Below, piece after piece: positions 50,023 through 63,993 of a DNA stretch of 64,000 nucleotides. A program made the position numbers and the translations under genes. The notes beneath the pieces are model-generated. The model had not been told where the DNA came from, made no database searches, and was given only the letters and a program-made list of their open reading frames with translations. The stretch is from contig OX439012.1 in NCBI GenBank assembly GCA_949316495.1, forward strand, positions 5,277,559-5,341,558. The letters are read 5' to 3'. Position 1 is the first letter of the stretch. Each line of letters starts with the position of its first letter. This stretch comes from Amphiduros pacificus. Its lineage: Eukaryota > Annelida > Polychaeta > Phyllodocida > Hesionidae.

Positions 50023-53000
50023 TTCCAGTGATATTGAATGATATCCCCTATTGCCTTTACAATAATATTGAATGATATCTCATATTGCCTTCACTTTGGT
50101 ATTGAATGATATCTCATATTGCCTTCACTTTGGTATTGAATGATATCCCATATTGCCTTCACTGTGATATTGAATGATATCCCATATTGCCTTCACTTTG
50201 GTATTGAATGATATCTCATATTGCCTTCACTTTGGTATTGAATGATATCCCATATTGCCTTCACTGTGATATTGAATGATATCCCATATTGCCTTCACTT
50301 TGGTATTGAATGATATCCCATATTGCCTTCACTTTGGTATTGAATGATATCCCATATTGCCTTCACTTTGGTATTGAATGATATCCCATATTGCCTTCAC
50401 TTTGGTATTGAATGATATCTCATATTGCCTTCACTGTGGTATTGAATGATATCCCATATTGCCTTCACTTTGGTATTGAATGATATCTCATATTGCCTTC
50501 ACTTTGGTATTGAATGATATCCCATATTGCCTTCACTTTGGTATTGAATGATATCCCATATTGCCTTCACTTTAGTATTGAATGATATCCCATATTGCCT
50601 TCACTGTGGTATTGAATGACATCCCAGATTGCCTTCACAATAATATTGAATGATATCCCATATTGCCTTTACAATAATATTGAATGATATCCCATATTGC
50701 CTTCACTTTGGTATTGAATGATATCCCATATTGCCTTCACTTTGGTATTGAATGATATCCCATATTGCCTTCACTTTGGTATTGAATGATATCCCATATT
50801 GCCTTCACTTTGGTATTGAATGATATCTCATATTGCCTTCACTGTGGTATTGAATGATATCCCATATTGCCTTCACTGTGGTATTGAATGATATCCCGTA
50901 TTGCCTTCACTTTGGTATTGAATAATATCTCATATTGCCTTCACTTTGGTATTGAATGATATCCCATATTGCCTTCACTTTGGTATTGAATGATATCTCA
51001 TATTGCCTTCACTGTGGTATTGAATGATATCCCATATTGCCTTCACTGTGGTATTGAATAATATCTCATATTGCCTTCACTTTGGTATTGAATGATATCC
51101 CATATTGCCTTCACTGTGGTATTGAATGATATCCCATATTGCCTTCACTTTGGTATTGAATGATATCCCATATTGCCTTCACTTTGGTATTGAATGATAT
51201 CCCATATTGCCTTCACTTTGGTATTGAATGATATCCCATATTGCCTTCACTTTGGTATTGAATGATATCCCATATTGCCTTCACTTTGGTATTGAATGAC
51301 ATCTCATATTGCCTTCACTGTGATATTGAATGACATCCCATATTGCCTTCACTTTGGTTTTGAATGACATCCCATATTGCCTTCACTGTGGTATTGAATG
51401 ATATCCCATATTGCCTTCACTTTGGTATTGAATGATATCCATATTGCCTTCACTTTGGTATTGAATGATATCCCATATTGCCTTCACTTTGGTATTGAAT
51501 GATATCCCATATTGCCTTCACTTTGGTATTGAATGATATCCCATATTGCCTTCACTTTGGTATTGAATGATATCCCATATTGCCTTCACTTTGGTATTGA
51601 ATGATATCCCATATTGCCTTCACTTTGGTATTGAATGATATCCCATATTGCCTTCACTTTGGTATTGAATGATATCCCATATTGCCTTCACTTTGGTATT
51701 GAATGATATCCCATATTGCCTTCACTTTGGTATTGAATGATATCCCATATTGCCTTCACTTTGGTATTGAATGATATCCCATATTGCCTTCACTTTGGTA
51801 TTGAATGATATCCCATATTGCCTTCACTTTGGTATTGAATGATATCCCATATTGCCTTCACTTTGGTATTGAATGATATCCCATATTGCCTTCACTTTGG
51901 TATTGAATGACATCTCATATTGCCTTCACTTTGGTATTGAATGATATCTCATATTGCCTTCACTTTGGTATTGAATGATATCCCATATTGCCTTCACTTT
52001 GGTATTGAATGATATCCCATATTGCCTTCACTTTGGTATTGAATGATATCCCATATTGCCTTCACTTTGGTATTGAATGATATCCCATATTGCCTTCACT
52101 TTGGTATTGAATGATATCCCATATTGCCTTCACTTTGGTATTGAATGACATCCCATATTGCCTTCACTTTGGTATTGAATGACATCTCATATTGCCTTCA
52201 CTTTGGTATTGAATGATATCCCATATTGCCTTCACTTTGGTATTGAATGACATCTCATATTGCCTTCACTTTGGTATTGAATGATATCCCATATTGCCTT
52301 CACTTTGGTATTGAATGATATCCCATATTGCCTTCACTTTGGTATTGAATGATATCCCATATTGCCTTCACTTTGGTATTGAATGATATCCCATATTGCC
52401 TTCACTTTGGTATTGAATGACATCCCATATTGCCTTCACTTTGGTATTGAATGACATCTCATATTGCCTTCACTTTGGTATTGAATGATATCCCATATTG
52501 CCTTCACTTTGGTATTGAATGACATCCCATATTGCCTTCACTTTGGTATTGAATGACATCTCATATTGCCTTCACTTTGGTATTGAATAATATCCCATAT
52601 TGCCTTCACTTTGGTATTGAATGATATCTCATATTGCCTTCACTTTGGTATTGAATGATATCTCATATTGCCTTCACTTTGGTATTGAATGATATCCCAT
52701 ATTGCCTTCACTGTGGTATTGAATGATATCCCATATTGCCTTCACTGTGGTATTGAATGATATCCCATATTGCCTTCACTTTGGTATTGAATGATATCCC
52801 ATATTGCCTTCACTTTGGTATTGAATGATATCCCATATTGCCTTCACTTTGGTATTGAATGATATCTCATATTGCCTTCACTTTGGTATTGAATGATATC
52901 CCATATTGCCTTCACTTTGGTATTGAATGATATCCCATATTGCCTTCACTGTGGTATTGAATGATATCCCATATTGCCTTCACTTTGGTATTGAATGATA

Positions 53001-54612
53001 TCCCATATTGCCTTCACTTTGGTATTGAATGATATCCCATATTGCCTTCACTGTGGTATTGAATGATATCCCATATTGCCTTCACTTTGGTATTGAATGA
53101 TATCTCATATTGCCTTCACTTTGGTATTGAATGATATCCCATATTGCCTTCACTTTGGTATTGAATGATATCCCATATTGCCTTCACTTTAGTATTGAAT
53201 GATATCCCATATTGCCTTCACTGTGGTATTGAATGACATCCCAGATTGCCTTCACAATAATATTGAATGATATCCCATATTGCCTTTACAATAATATTGA
53301 ATGATATCCCATATTGCCTTCACTTTGGTATTGAATGATATCCCATATTGCCTTCACTTTGGTATTGAATGATATCCCATATTGCCTTCACTTTGGTATT
53401 GAATGATATCCCATATTGCCTTCACTTTGGTATTGAATGATATCCCATATTGCCTTCACTTTGGTATTGAATGACATCTCATATTGCCTTCACTGTGGTA
53501 TTGAATGACATCCCATATTGCCTTCACTTTGGTATTGAATGACATCCCATATTGCCTTCACTGTGGTATTGAATGATATCCCATATTGCCTTCACTTTGG
53601 TATTGAATGATATCCCATATTGCCTTCACTTTGGTATTGAATGATATCCCATATTGCCTTCACTTTGGTATTGAATGATATCCCATATTGCCTTCACTTT
53701 GGTATTGAATGATATCCCATATTGCCTTCACTTTGGTATTGAATGATATCCCATATTGCCTTCACTTTGGTATTGAATGATATCCCATATTGCCTTCACT
53801 TTGGTATTGAATGATATCCCATATTGCCTTCACTTTGGTATTGAATGACATCCCATATTGCCTTCACTTTGGTATTGAATTATATCTCATATTGCCTTCA
53901 CTTTGGTATTGAATGATATCCCATATTGCCTTCACTTTGGTATTGAATGATATCCCATATTGCCTTCACTTTGGTATTGAATGATATCCCATATTGCCTT
54001 CACTTTGGTATTGAATGATATCCCATATTGCCTTCACTTTGGTATTGAATGATATCCCATATTGCCTTCACTTTGGTATTGAATGATATCCCATATTGCC
54101 TTCACTTTGGTATTGAATGATATCTCATATTGCCTTCACTTTGGTATTGAATGATATCCCATATTGCCTTCACTTTGGTATTGAATGATATCCCATATTG
54201 CCTTCACTTTGGTATTGAATGATATCCCATATTGCCTTCACTTTGGTATTGAATGATATTCCATATTGCCTTCACTTTGGTATTGAATGATATCCCATAT
54301 TGCCTTCACTTTGGTATTGAATGATATTCCATATTGCCTTCACTTTGGTATTGAATGATATCTCATATTGCCTTCACTTTGGTATTGAATGATATCCCAT
54401 ATTGCCTTCACTTTGGTATTGAATGATATTCCATATTGCCTTCACTTTGGTATTGAATGATATCTCATATTGCCTTCACTTTGGTATTGAATGATATCCC
54501 ATATTGCCTTCACTTTGGTATTGAGTAATATTCCATATTGCCACTGTGGAATAATATACCCTATTGCATTTATGATGATTTTGTGTAATATCTCATATTG
54601 TCTTCATTTATT
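50023..54612. repeat. 34-bp minisatellite, about 135 copies
   Basis: The unit is GGTATTGAATGATATCCCAT plus ATTGCCTTCACTTT. Copies vary at few positions (ATCCC/ATCTC, TTTGG/TGTGG, GATAT/GACAT). A rare block of variants occurs twice, 2617 bp apart, showing a large internal duplication. The unit is unrelated to the other 34-bp repeat at 1527. Confidence 0.97.
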
Positions 54613-54889
54613 TGATATTTGCCCAGATGACTGAGTTTCATGTCAGGTCCTGTATGGACCCTCACAGCATATAAAGCTTCATAAGGGATGGTAACAGTCA
54701 ATTTGCCCAGATAGTTTTGTACATTAGCTCCAGTTCAGTTCAACAGTAAGGTTGCAGGCTTGAGAGCAAACTCATGCTCCATTCTGATAGAAAAGTGTTT
54801 TTGACCTTGGGACGGCCTGTTTCATTAGATAATGCAGCCCAGACATCTATTAAGGCACACATTGGCTTAGAGGATTCTTGCTTATCCAG

Positions 54890-55410
54890 GACCAAATTGA
54901 GCCAGATATTATCCCAGTGTGACCAAATTGAGCCAGATATTATCCCAGTGTGACCAAATTGAGCCAGATATTATCCCAGTGTGACCAAATTGAGCCACAT
55001 ATATCCCAGTGTGACCAAATTGAGCCACATATTATCCCAGTGTGACCAAATTGAGCCACATATTATCCCAATGTGACCAAATTGAGCCACATATCATCCC
55101 AATGTGACCAAATTGAGCCACATATTATCCCAGTGTGACCAGATTGAGCCACATATTATCCCAGTGTGACCAGATTGAGCCACATATGATCGCAGTGTGA
55201 CCAGATTGAGCCAGATATTATCCCAGTGCGACCAAATTGAGCCAGATATTATCCCAGTGCGACCAAATTGAGCCACATATTATCCCAGTGTGACCAAATT
55301 GAGCCACATATTATCCCAGTGCAACCAAATTGAGCCACATATTATCCCAGTGTGACCAGATTGAGCCACATATTATCCCAGTGTGACCAGATTGAGCCAC
55401 ATATAAGCCA
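54890..55410. repeat. 31-bp minisatellite
   Basis: The unit is GACCAAATTGAGCCACATAT plus TATCCCAGTGT, in about 17 copies. The reverse strand reads as repetitive open frames that are artefacts of the repeat. Confidence 0.95.
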
Positions 55411-55836
55411 CATTTTAGCTCAATTGACCAAAATGTATCACAAAATTTTGCTCCAAAAATGTCTGTTTCAATGAGACATGATGCTGCAGGGGTTGATAGT
55501 ATACAAGTAATATGTACTCTTGACATTGATATGGTGCTTGTTATGGAAACTTATTCATTTTAAACTAATACTCTTAGACAGGACATGGCATATTGAATAC
55601 TGATGTTACCTGGTTTTGCAAGTCCTATTTCAGAATCACACAGTTAGCTTGGCATATCATAATAATCTTCATAATGAGAAGAGTTCATGGCTCATTTCAA
55701 GTTAATTTCACTCCAATTAAGAAACACCCAATCATTGGAAATTGAAATGACAAAATTCAGTTTGCCATCTGTAAATTTATTTTGGTGAAATTCAGTGTGC
55801 ATTCAATGTTTATTTTTATGGTTTCCATGGGAACAG

Positions 55837-55863
55837 GTTAAGCAGATGATTCCGTTGCGAGAG
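55837..55863 (+). CDS. Candidate 27-nt microexon
   Basis: GTTAAGCAGATGATTCCG plus TTGCGAGAG is flanked by gaacag| and |gtaatg. It encodes VKQMIPLRE in the phase set by the exon ending at 48204. The polypyrimidine tract is weak, so this is a tentative call. Confidence 0.28.
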
Positions 55864-56659
55864 GTAATGTCCTTTTCCTTTTCTTTAATCAGTCAAGAGC
55901 AGTTGGTGAATTTGTTCACGCATGCTTGTGCTATATAAACTTCTTTTGTATATTGTGAAACTATGGTATTCATGCATCTCGTCAGCTTACATAAATATCT
56001 TAAAGAATAAATTGAGAATGTTTTTTTCTATATTAAACTTATAACTGACCAATAATAAGTGACACTTTCAAGTCAATTATAATTAATAAATTTTCTTTTG
56101 TGAAGAAACTTCTGGTCAAAACGTTTGTTTTTAATCACTGAGACCAAAATTATTAATTATGTGTGAACACATTCATCACCTGACCTTGACGGCTAAATTC
56201 AATCTTCTTTTTCCTTAAATCCATTTCAACGTTTGATGTTGACATCTCATTTTTTTGTCCGTTTCTCTTGTTTCTTTTTCCCTGTTTTTCAAATGATTTG
56301 GTTAAATAAGTGCATATGTATTATATTTCTCTTAATGCATGAGGGTATTGTACAGTAATGATGTTGTTATTCACAATATTATGAATTTTGTCTGATTCTA
56401 AGTGTGTCTATATGTGTAAATAGTATCACTTGTCATTCTATTGTATTTCTATAGGAATATTTTGTACTCATTATTCTATTTACAAATGATGCAAAAGTTA
56501 CACAAGATGTGTATAAATTTCATATGTTCTATTGTTATCCAATGTTTGTTTAAACCAAAAACCTGAGATGTTCAAATTATTTGTTGAAATATATTAAAGT
56601 CAGTGGTAATTGTATCATTATAACAGGCAAAGGTCAGTGTGGAATATAAGAGGCTTTTT
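55864..56659. other. AT-rich sequence, possible intron
   Basis: Nothing is recognised between the candidate microexon and the 44-bp minisatellite. Confidence 0.4.
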
Positions 56660-58610
56660 TTGACTGAAGCAAATACAGCCTGTGTCTGATGTAATCTTAT
56701 CCCATGTGTGAAGTAACTACAGCCTGTGACTGATGTAATCTTATCCCATGTGTGAAGTAACTACAGCCTGTGACTGATGTAATCTTATCCCAGGTGTGAA
56801 GTAACTACAGCCTGTGACTGATATAATCTTATCCCACGTGTGAATTAACTACAACCTGTGTCTGATGTAATCTTATCCCATGTGTGAAGTAACTACAGCC
56901 TGTGACTGATGTAATCTTATTCCACGTGTGAAGTAACTACAGTCTGTGTCTGATGTAATCTTATCCCATGTGTGAAGTAACTACAGCCTGTGCCTGATGT
57001 AATCTTATCCCATGTGTGAAGTAACTACAGCCTGTGTCTGATGTAATCTTATCCCATGTGTGAAGTAACTACAGCCTGTGACTGATGTAATCTTATCCCA
57101 TGTGTGAAGTAACTACAGCCTGTGACTGATGTAATCTTATCCCATGTGTGAAGTAACTACAGCCTGTGTCTGATGTAATCTTATCCCATGTGTGAAGTAA
57201 CTACAGTCTGTGTCTGATGTAATCTTATCCCATGTGTGAAGTAACTACAGCCTGTGTCTGATGTGATCTTATCCCATGTGTGAAGTAACTACAGTCTGTG
57301 TCTGATGTAATCTTATCCCATGTGTGAAGTAACTACAGCCTGTGTCTGATGTAATCTTATCCCATGTGTGAAGTAACTACAGTCTGTGTCTGATGTAATC
57401 TTATCCCACGTGTGAAGTAACTACAGCCTGTGTCCCATGTAATCTTATCCCATGTGTGAAGTAACTACAGTCTGTGTCTGATGTAATCTTATCCCATGTG
57501 TGAAGTAACTACAGCCTGTGTCCCATGTAATCTTATCCCATGTGTGAAGTAACTACAGTCTGTGTCTGATGTAATCTTATCCCATGTGTGAAGTAACTAC
57601 AGCCTGTGTCCCATATAATCTTATCCCATGTGTGAAGTAACTACAGTCTGTGTCTGATGTAATCTTATCCCATGTGTGAAGTAACTACAGCCTGTGTCTG
57701 ATGTAATCTTATCCCATGTGTGAAGTAACTACAGTCTGTGTCTGATGTAATCTTATCCCATGTGTGAAGTAACTACAGCCTGTGTCCCATGTAATCTTAT
57801 CCCATGTGTGAAGTAACTACAGCCTGTGTCTCATGTAATCTTATCCCACATGTGAAGTAACTACAGCCTGTGTCTGATGTAAACTTATCCCATGTGTGAA
57901 GTGACTACAGCCTGTGCCTGATGTAATCTTATCCCATGTGTGAAGTAACTACAGCCTGTGTCTGATGTAATCTTATCCAATGTGTGAAGTAACTACAGCC
58001 TGTGTCTGATGTAATCTTATCCCATGTGTGAAGTAACTACAGCCTGTGTCTGATGTAATCTTATCCCACGTGTGAAGTAACTACAGCCTGTGTCTGATGT
58101 GATCCTATCCCATGTGTGAGGTAACTACAGCCTGTGTCTGATGTAATCTTATCCCATGTGTGAAGTAACTACAGCCTGTGACTGATGTAATCTTATCCCA
58201 AGTGTGAAGTAACTACAGCCTGTGTCTGATGTGATCCTATCCAATGTGTGAAGTAACTACAGCCTGTGACTGATGTAATCTTATCCCATGTGTGAAGTAA
58301 CTACAGCCTGTGACTGATGTAATCTTATCCCACGTGTGAAGTAACTACAGTCTGTGACTGATGTAATCTTATCCCATGTGTGAAGTAACAACAGCCTGTG
58401 TCTGATGTAATCTTATCCCACGTGTGAAGTAACTACAGCCTGTGTCTGATGTAATCTTATCCCACGTGTGAAGTAACTACAGCCTGTGACTGATGTAATC
58501 TTATCCCAAGTGTGAAGTAACTACAGCCTGTGTCTGATGTAATCTTATCCCATGTGTAAAGTAACTACAGCCTGTGTCTCATGTAAACTTATCCCAACTA
58601 CAGCCTGTAT
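56660..58610. repeat. 44-bp minisatellite, about 44 copies
   Basis: The unit is TGTAATCTTATCCCATGTGT plus GAAGTAACTACAGCCTGTGTCTGA. From about 57190 to 57800, copies with AGTCTG and AGCCTG alternate strictly, giving an 88-bp higher-order unit. Confidence 0.96.
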
Positions 58611-59509
58611 AACATGTTAACCAATATGTGAAACAACCACAAACCATGTCTGAGTAATTCTAAGCATTATCTAAAGTAACCATATCTTGCCTGGTGTAAC
58701 TGCAACCTGTCTGAAATATAACCACACTGAGGACATGGCCTGAACTGTTACACAGTAGAACCAGATATGGCAAATAGAGTTATTTGGCATCTGTCTTATT
58801 TCTTATTTTAGATTGTCAGGAAATAAAATGAAACTAATAAATTGGAAAAAGTGACTTGATTCAAAGATTCACATTTTCTGCCATGTTTTGTTTGCTTGTC
58901 TCAAATTGAATGGAATCGAGAGAGGGTTCAGATGTAAAACTGAAAACATTCTGGTGTACAATACTACCACCTAACGTGAACAAAAAAATCACTTTAATTA
59001 TTTAATGAATTATATACTGATTCTGTCTAGTTAAAAAAACTCCACATAAAATACCACCTGCCCAGGGAGATTTTTCTGGCGTAGCGCATCTTAAGATACC
59101 AACCATCCATGATGAATTAAGCTCGCATCCCAACATCACAGACTCAGCCTCAGCAACCACTCAATGTCTATAAATATTAATGTCCTCTGCAGAGAAACAA
59201 ATTTGAGACTGGTGGACGACATATTAAGAAGATGACAAATCTAAAACACATTGGTACAATTTCATCACTGATCACTCTTTAAGCTATGTATTAAAAATTT
59301 CTTTGTAAATAGTGTATTATTAATAGGTAGAGCCTGTCATTTTGTGGGAAAGATAAATTGTTGTTACAAGTGAGATATTGATAGATGGTTATAGTATTAA
59401 AGCTGAAGTTTTGAGTAGGATGCTGTGATAGAGAAAAAGAATGATGGAGAGAATTTATTAGTTTTAAATTGTGAAGAATCTGCTGTCATTTCTATCCGAG
59501 CTTTATTTG
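58611..59509. other. Non-repeat sequence, nothing recognised
   Basis: No gene is supported. A possible acceptor at 59192 (tctgcag|AGAAACAAATTTGAG) has no matching donor. Confidence 0.4.
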
Positions 59510-60796
59510 CATCACCGTACACTCCACCCGGGCAGTGTCTGCATCACCGTACCCTCCACCCGGGCAGTGTCTGCATCACCGTACACTCCACCCGGGCAGT
59601 GTCTGCATCACCGTACCCTCCACCCGGGCAGCGTCTGCATCACCGTACCCTCCACCCGGGCAGTGTCTGCATCACCGTACGCTCCATCCGGGCAGTGTCT
59701 GCATCACCGTACACTCCACCCGGGCAGTGTCTGCATCACCGTACGCTCCACCCGGGCAGTGTCTGCATCACCGTACCCTCCACCCGGGCAGTGTCTGCAT
59801 CACCGTACACTCCACCCGGGCAGTGTTTGCATCACCGTATGCTCCACCTGGGCAGTGTCTGCATCACCGTACGCTCCACCCGGGCAGTGTCTGCATCACC
59901 GTACGCTCCACCCGGGCAGTGTCTGCATCACCGTACGCTCCACCCGGGCTGTGTCTGCATCACCGTACACTCCACCCGGGCAGTGTCTGCATCACCGTAC
60001 GCTCCACCCGGGCAGTGTCTGCATCACCGTACGCTCCACCCGGGCAGTGTCTGCATCACCGTACGCTCCACCCGGGCTGTGTCTGCATCACCGTACACTC
60101 CACCCGGGCAGTGTCTGCATCACCGTACGCTCCACCCGGGCAGTGTCTGCATCACCGTACGCTCCACCCGGGCAGTGTCTGCATCACCGTACGCTCCACC
60201 CGGGCAGTGTCTGCATCACCGTACCCTCCACCCGGGCAGTGTCTGCATCACCGTACCCTCCACCCGGGCAGTGTCTGCATCACCGTACGCTCCACCCGGG
60301 CAGTGTCTGCATCACCATACACTCCACCCGGGCAGTGTCTGCATCACCATACACTCCACCCGGGCAGTGTCTGCATCACCGTACACTCCACCCGGGCAGT
60401 GTCTGCATCACCATACACTCCACCCGGGCAGTGTCTGCATCACCGTACCCTCCACCCGGGCAGTGTCTGCATCACCATACACTCCACCCGGGCAGTGTCT
60501 GCATCACCGTACACTCCACCCGGGCAGTGTCTGCATCACCATACACTCCACCCGGGCAGTGTCTGCATCACCATACACTCCACCCGGGCAGTGTCTGCAT
60601 CACCATACACTCCACCCGGGCAGTGTCTGCATCACCGTACGCTCCACCCGGGCAGTGTCTGCATCACCATACACTCCACCCGGGCAGTGTCTGCATCACC
60701 GTACGCTCCACCCGGGCAGTGTCTGCATCACCGTACACTCCACCTGGGCAGTGTCTGCATCACCGTACGCTCCACCCCGGCAGTGTCTGCATCACT
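59510..60796. repeat. 32-bp GC-rich minisatellite, about 40 copies, open in three frames
   Basis: The unit is GCATCACCGTACGCTCCACC plus CGGGCAGTGTCT. Because 32 is not a multiple of three, each forward frame cycles through all three readings and spells the same 32-residue peptide. All three stay stop-free for about 1.3 kb. The frames at 59425-60828, 59471-60853 and 59535-60824 are consequences of this, not genes. Confidence 0.96.
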
Positions 60797-63057
60797 ACTT
60801 CTGTTTATCATCATGTCCTTGTGACTAATGTACAATATTTGCTGCCCTTATGATTTCCACAATATGGTGCCATTATATTGTCCTTTACTTTAAGTGGCGC
60901 CATGGCGGGCAAGGTGCATTTAAACCTGTCTTATCGGGTGTATTGTGTATGGTGCATTGATTTCTCAGGTTCCCTGGGGGAGTATGCTGAACGTTATACA
61001 CATTTAGAGTATGAACCAAAAAGAGACTCAGGTTGAAGGTAGATTGAAAACAAGGTCAACTGCAAACAGAAGATATGCTGTACTTAGCTGAATATTATAA
61101 ATCAATTTACCAGGAAAAGGAAAAACTACCAGAGAAAAAAAATCATGTGAAAAGTTAAAGAACAAGAAGCGTGGATATCAAAAAGTGTTTAGGAAATTAC
61201 AGAAAAATGCCACAGAAAGGAAAATCAAATTAAAAGGGCAGTTAGAATAGTTTACAAAATGGCAAGTAAGAATTAGTACTATTAATTATTATTAGAATAA
61301 TGTATAACAAGGATGATAACACAACCTTTTAGCAAGGGGTTTAAATCGCCCTGAAAAATAGGATTTTGGACATAAACATTATGTGACAAACAATTTTGAC
61401 AAATTAATCCATTTCATTCATTTGAAAATAATATTATGATTAGTTAGAACGTACATTTTCCATGAGATGTTTCATTCACAAATAAGACTTATATTACTCT
61501 ATGTTATCCAGGGACATCTGTAGCACAGGAATAAATCATTTTTGTAAAACAAAAAAATATTGCTTACCAAATGCAGTGCATCATACAAGCCTAGCCACGC
61601 ATGATTGGTGAGAGAAATGATGAGGGTTTTGGGGGAAGAGAGAGTATCATATCCCATTGATGTTCGGCCATTATCTATTCTAAATCATGCTAGACATAGA
61701 ACTCATTATCTGAGGGATCTGCAAGATATCCTGTTTATGGCTTGGGTCCCTTTTTTTGTCTATAGTCAAATAGATCTATGTAGATCTATATCGAATGGCA
61801 CCCAAGCCCTGGGACAATTATATCATTCTATTTTTTGTCTTGAAGGTCTATTAACAGGGTGCTCACTGCGGCAGATCTGGGCATTTTCTCATTGGAGTTT
61901 GCCAGTACACCTGTTGATAAGTGTCATATTTCGCTGCGCTGTATTATGTGAAGCATATGACACCGGTATGACTGTGTCACCCACACCTCTCCATATCCCA
62001 CATTGCAGCAGAGACAATTAATTACCCTGGGACCTTCATGATCTCTCTGTGTTTATATTAGATAGAGAATCCTTGGAAGTGGGTATCAGGTGTGAAGGAC
62101 TGACTAGCAGACAAGGGTTGGTCATAAAATGAGACAAACAGGAAATGAGCTTTTACATGGTACCAGGATGAGGCAGACAGGAAGTAAGCCTCACTTTGAG
62201 CTTTGACCTTGCCCTTACAAATAAAGCCTCGGTGCTTTCATATCTTGTGCTGAGACTTATTATGAATAAATGAATCGAGCTATTTTGTGTCTTGGTATTT
62301 TAGATGTGCTTTGTATAGATATATTTCCATCAATTCGCCTTGGCAGTAAGATTAATAGATGACGCTTTCTCTGTCCCATTTCTGACAGGAGAGAAATATT
62401 ACAAGTTCTTTTTATCTATTGTGAATAATATGAGTAACATTTTACTGTCAACCATGCATTTGACTTACAAGTATAGGGTGAAAAAAGTCCTCCTTCACAC
62501 CTGGCAAAATAGATCATTGGGCAGCAAGCAGGCTATGTTGACAATTCCAACAAAAATACCAAGGTTTTATACTGCAGGTTATTTTTGTCACATTTCCCAG
62601 GAGAATGTTTCTTTTCCCATGCATCATAAGACCTTGCCTGGAATGACATAAAATACATCAATTTTCCCCTGCTGGATCATTGGAAACATTTGAGGGATAA
62701 ACATTATATTTGGGACCAGCTTAAAGCTAGAATGGTTATTATGTCCTCTGCAAAGAAAGTAGATATTGACCCATAAAATTTGTTTGGCATTGTCCAATAA
62801 TCTTTATAAAAATTCTATGATATTGTATTAAAGGGATGCATGTAAAGCACAAAATAAAATATTTTAGAGTCAATTAGATTCAAGATGATGCCAAGAGATT
62901 GTTTGCTTTGATTCCATCTTGGTGACATTTTATACTTTCTCCACCTTGTCCTTTGAATTTAAATGAAGTTGCGATTGAATTGCAGAAATAAATGTGTTTA
63001 TTTTATGAAAAATGCTTGTGTCATGAATAACAATTTCGTTTTTTTTCTCTTTTACAG
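60797..63057. other. AT-rich sequence, possible intron
   Basis: Two plus-strand frames of 138 and 103 codons (61605-62021 and 62340-62651) lie here. Neither shows a recognisable domain or splice context, so I do not call them genes. Confidence 0.4.
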
Positions 63058-63081
63058 ATAAGAACTAAAGACATATACGAG
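63058..63081 (+). CDS. Candidate 24-nt microexon
   Basis: A strong acceptor (ttttttctcttttacag) and a strong donor (gtgagt) bracket 24 nt encoding IRTKDIYE in phase 0. If joined to the exon at 63913 the Tyr is followed by EEP, an acidic context like tyrosine-kinase/SH2 sites. That functional reading is speculative. Confidence 0.42.
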
Positions 63082-63555
63082 GTGAGTCAAAATTATTTTA
63101 CCGACACTTATTTGAACAAGCAACACATTTTCTGAATGTAAAGAATAGAAGCTGAGTGAGACTCATTTTATACTGAGCCTTGTATCAGAGTCTTCCACAG
63201 ATCAGATCATATAAAGATTTAGATAGAACCATTATTTAGAACTCGTCTTATGACTTTTATAATGTTATTGAGATGAAAAGATTCTCTGTTATGTTTTTGT
63301 AATTGTGACAGAGAAAGAGATGCTAACAGTGTCCAAAGAAGGCAAAGGGTTAACCAAAAGAGGTCATTTGATAATCTAAAGGTCACATGGTTACAGAGTA
63401 GGCCTTTGATTATGGTAGAGGCCACATGATGGTTACAGACGAGGTCACATGATTACAGAGGTCACATGATAACATAAAATTACATCTCTAACACAGTAGG
63501 CCTGAGATTGAAATATAAATTGCTATAGATTGCAATTTCATTTTATGAAAGATGT

Positions 63556-63610
<55 letters not shown>
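63556..63610. repeat. (AT)n microsatellite
   Basis: A nearly pure AT run with one TTT interruption. Confidence 0.95.
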
Positions 63611-63614
<4 letters not shown>

Positions 63615-63912
63615 AGGAAATATGCATTGTCAGGAATTACATTATTATCTAACATTTCTCATGAAAATATCACATTTCTCCTAATTAGCTTTTGTAATTC
63701 ATGGATTAATGCCATCTGTGAGCAACATGAATACTTTTCTCTGCTTAATTTTTCATCACTCTATTTGTTTGTATTTGGCTTTGAATTGTCCAAAAGTACA
63801 GGGAATATGATGCAATGTTCACAATCCACCAAAGTATTTATACAGACAAAAGGGGCCCATTTTGTGATGATCTTACGACTGACATTGTGTGTTCAGAAAT
63901 AACACCTCACAG

Positions 63913-63993
63913 GAGCCGATTAGATGGTCTCTTTATGTGGGTGATGATCAGCAGAGGGAGCCTGGGTCACGACCTCCTGTTGTCGAGGCAACA
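63913..63993 (+). CDS. Candidate 81-nt exon at the window edge
   Basis: It is flanked by cctcacag| and |gtgagca (the last seven bases of the window). The phase-0 reading is EPIRWSLYVGDDQQREPGSR followed by PPVVEAT, with no stop. It would continue the microexon at 63058. No family is recognised. Confidence 0.4.

Noticed and set aside
46400-58610. CRISPR-like array from the regularly spaced repeats
   Set aside because: Units are head to tail with no unique spacers, in a eukaryotic genome; these are minisatellites.
59425-60853. Three overlapping long plus-strand frames of 429-467 codons
   Set aside because: All are the same 32-bp minisatellite read in three frames; no unique coding sequence supports a protein.
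61605-62021. 138-codon plus-strand frame (MVREMMRVLGEERV...)
   Set aside because: No recognisable domain, no splice or promoter context, and no codon bias I can see. Possibly a chance frame in an intron.
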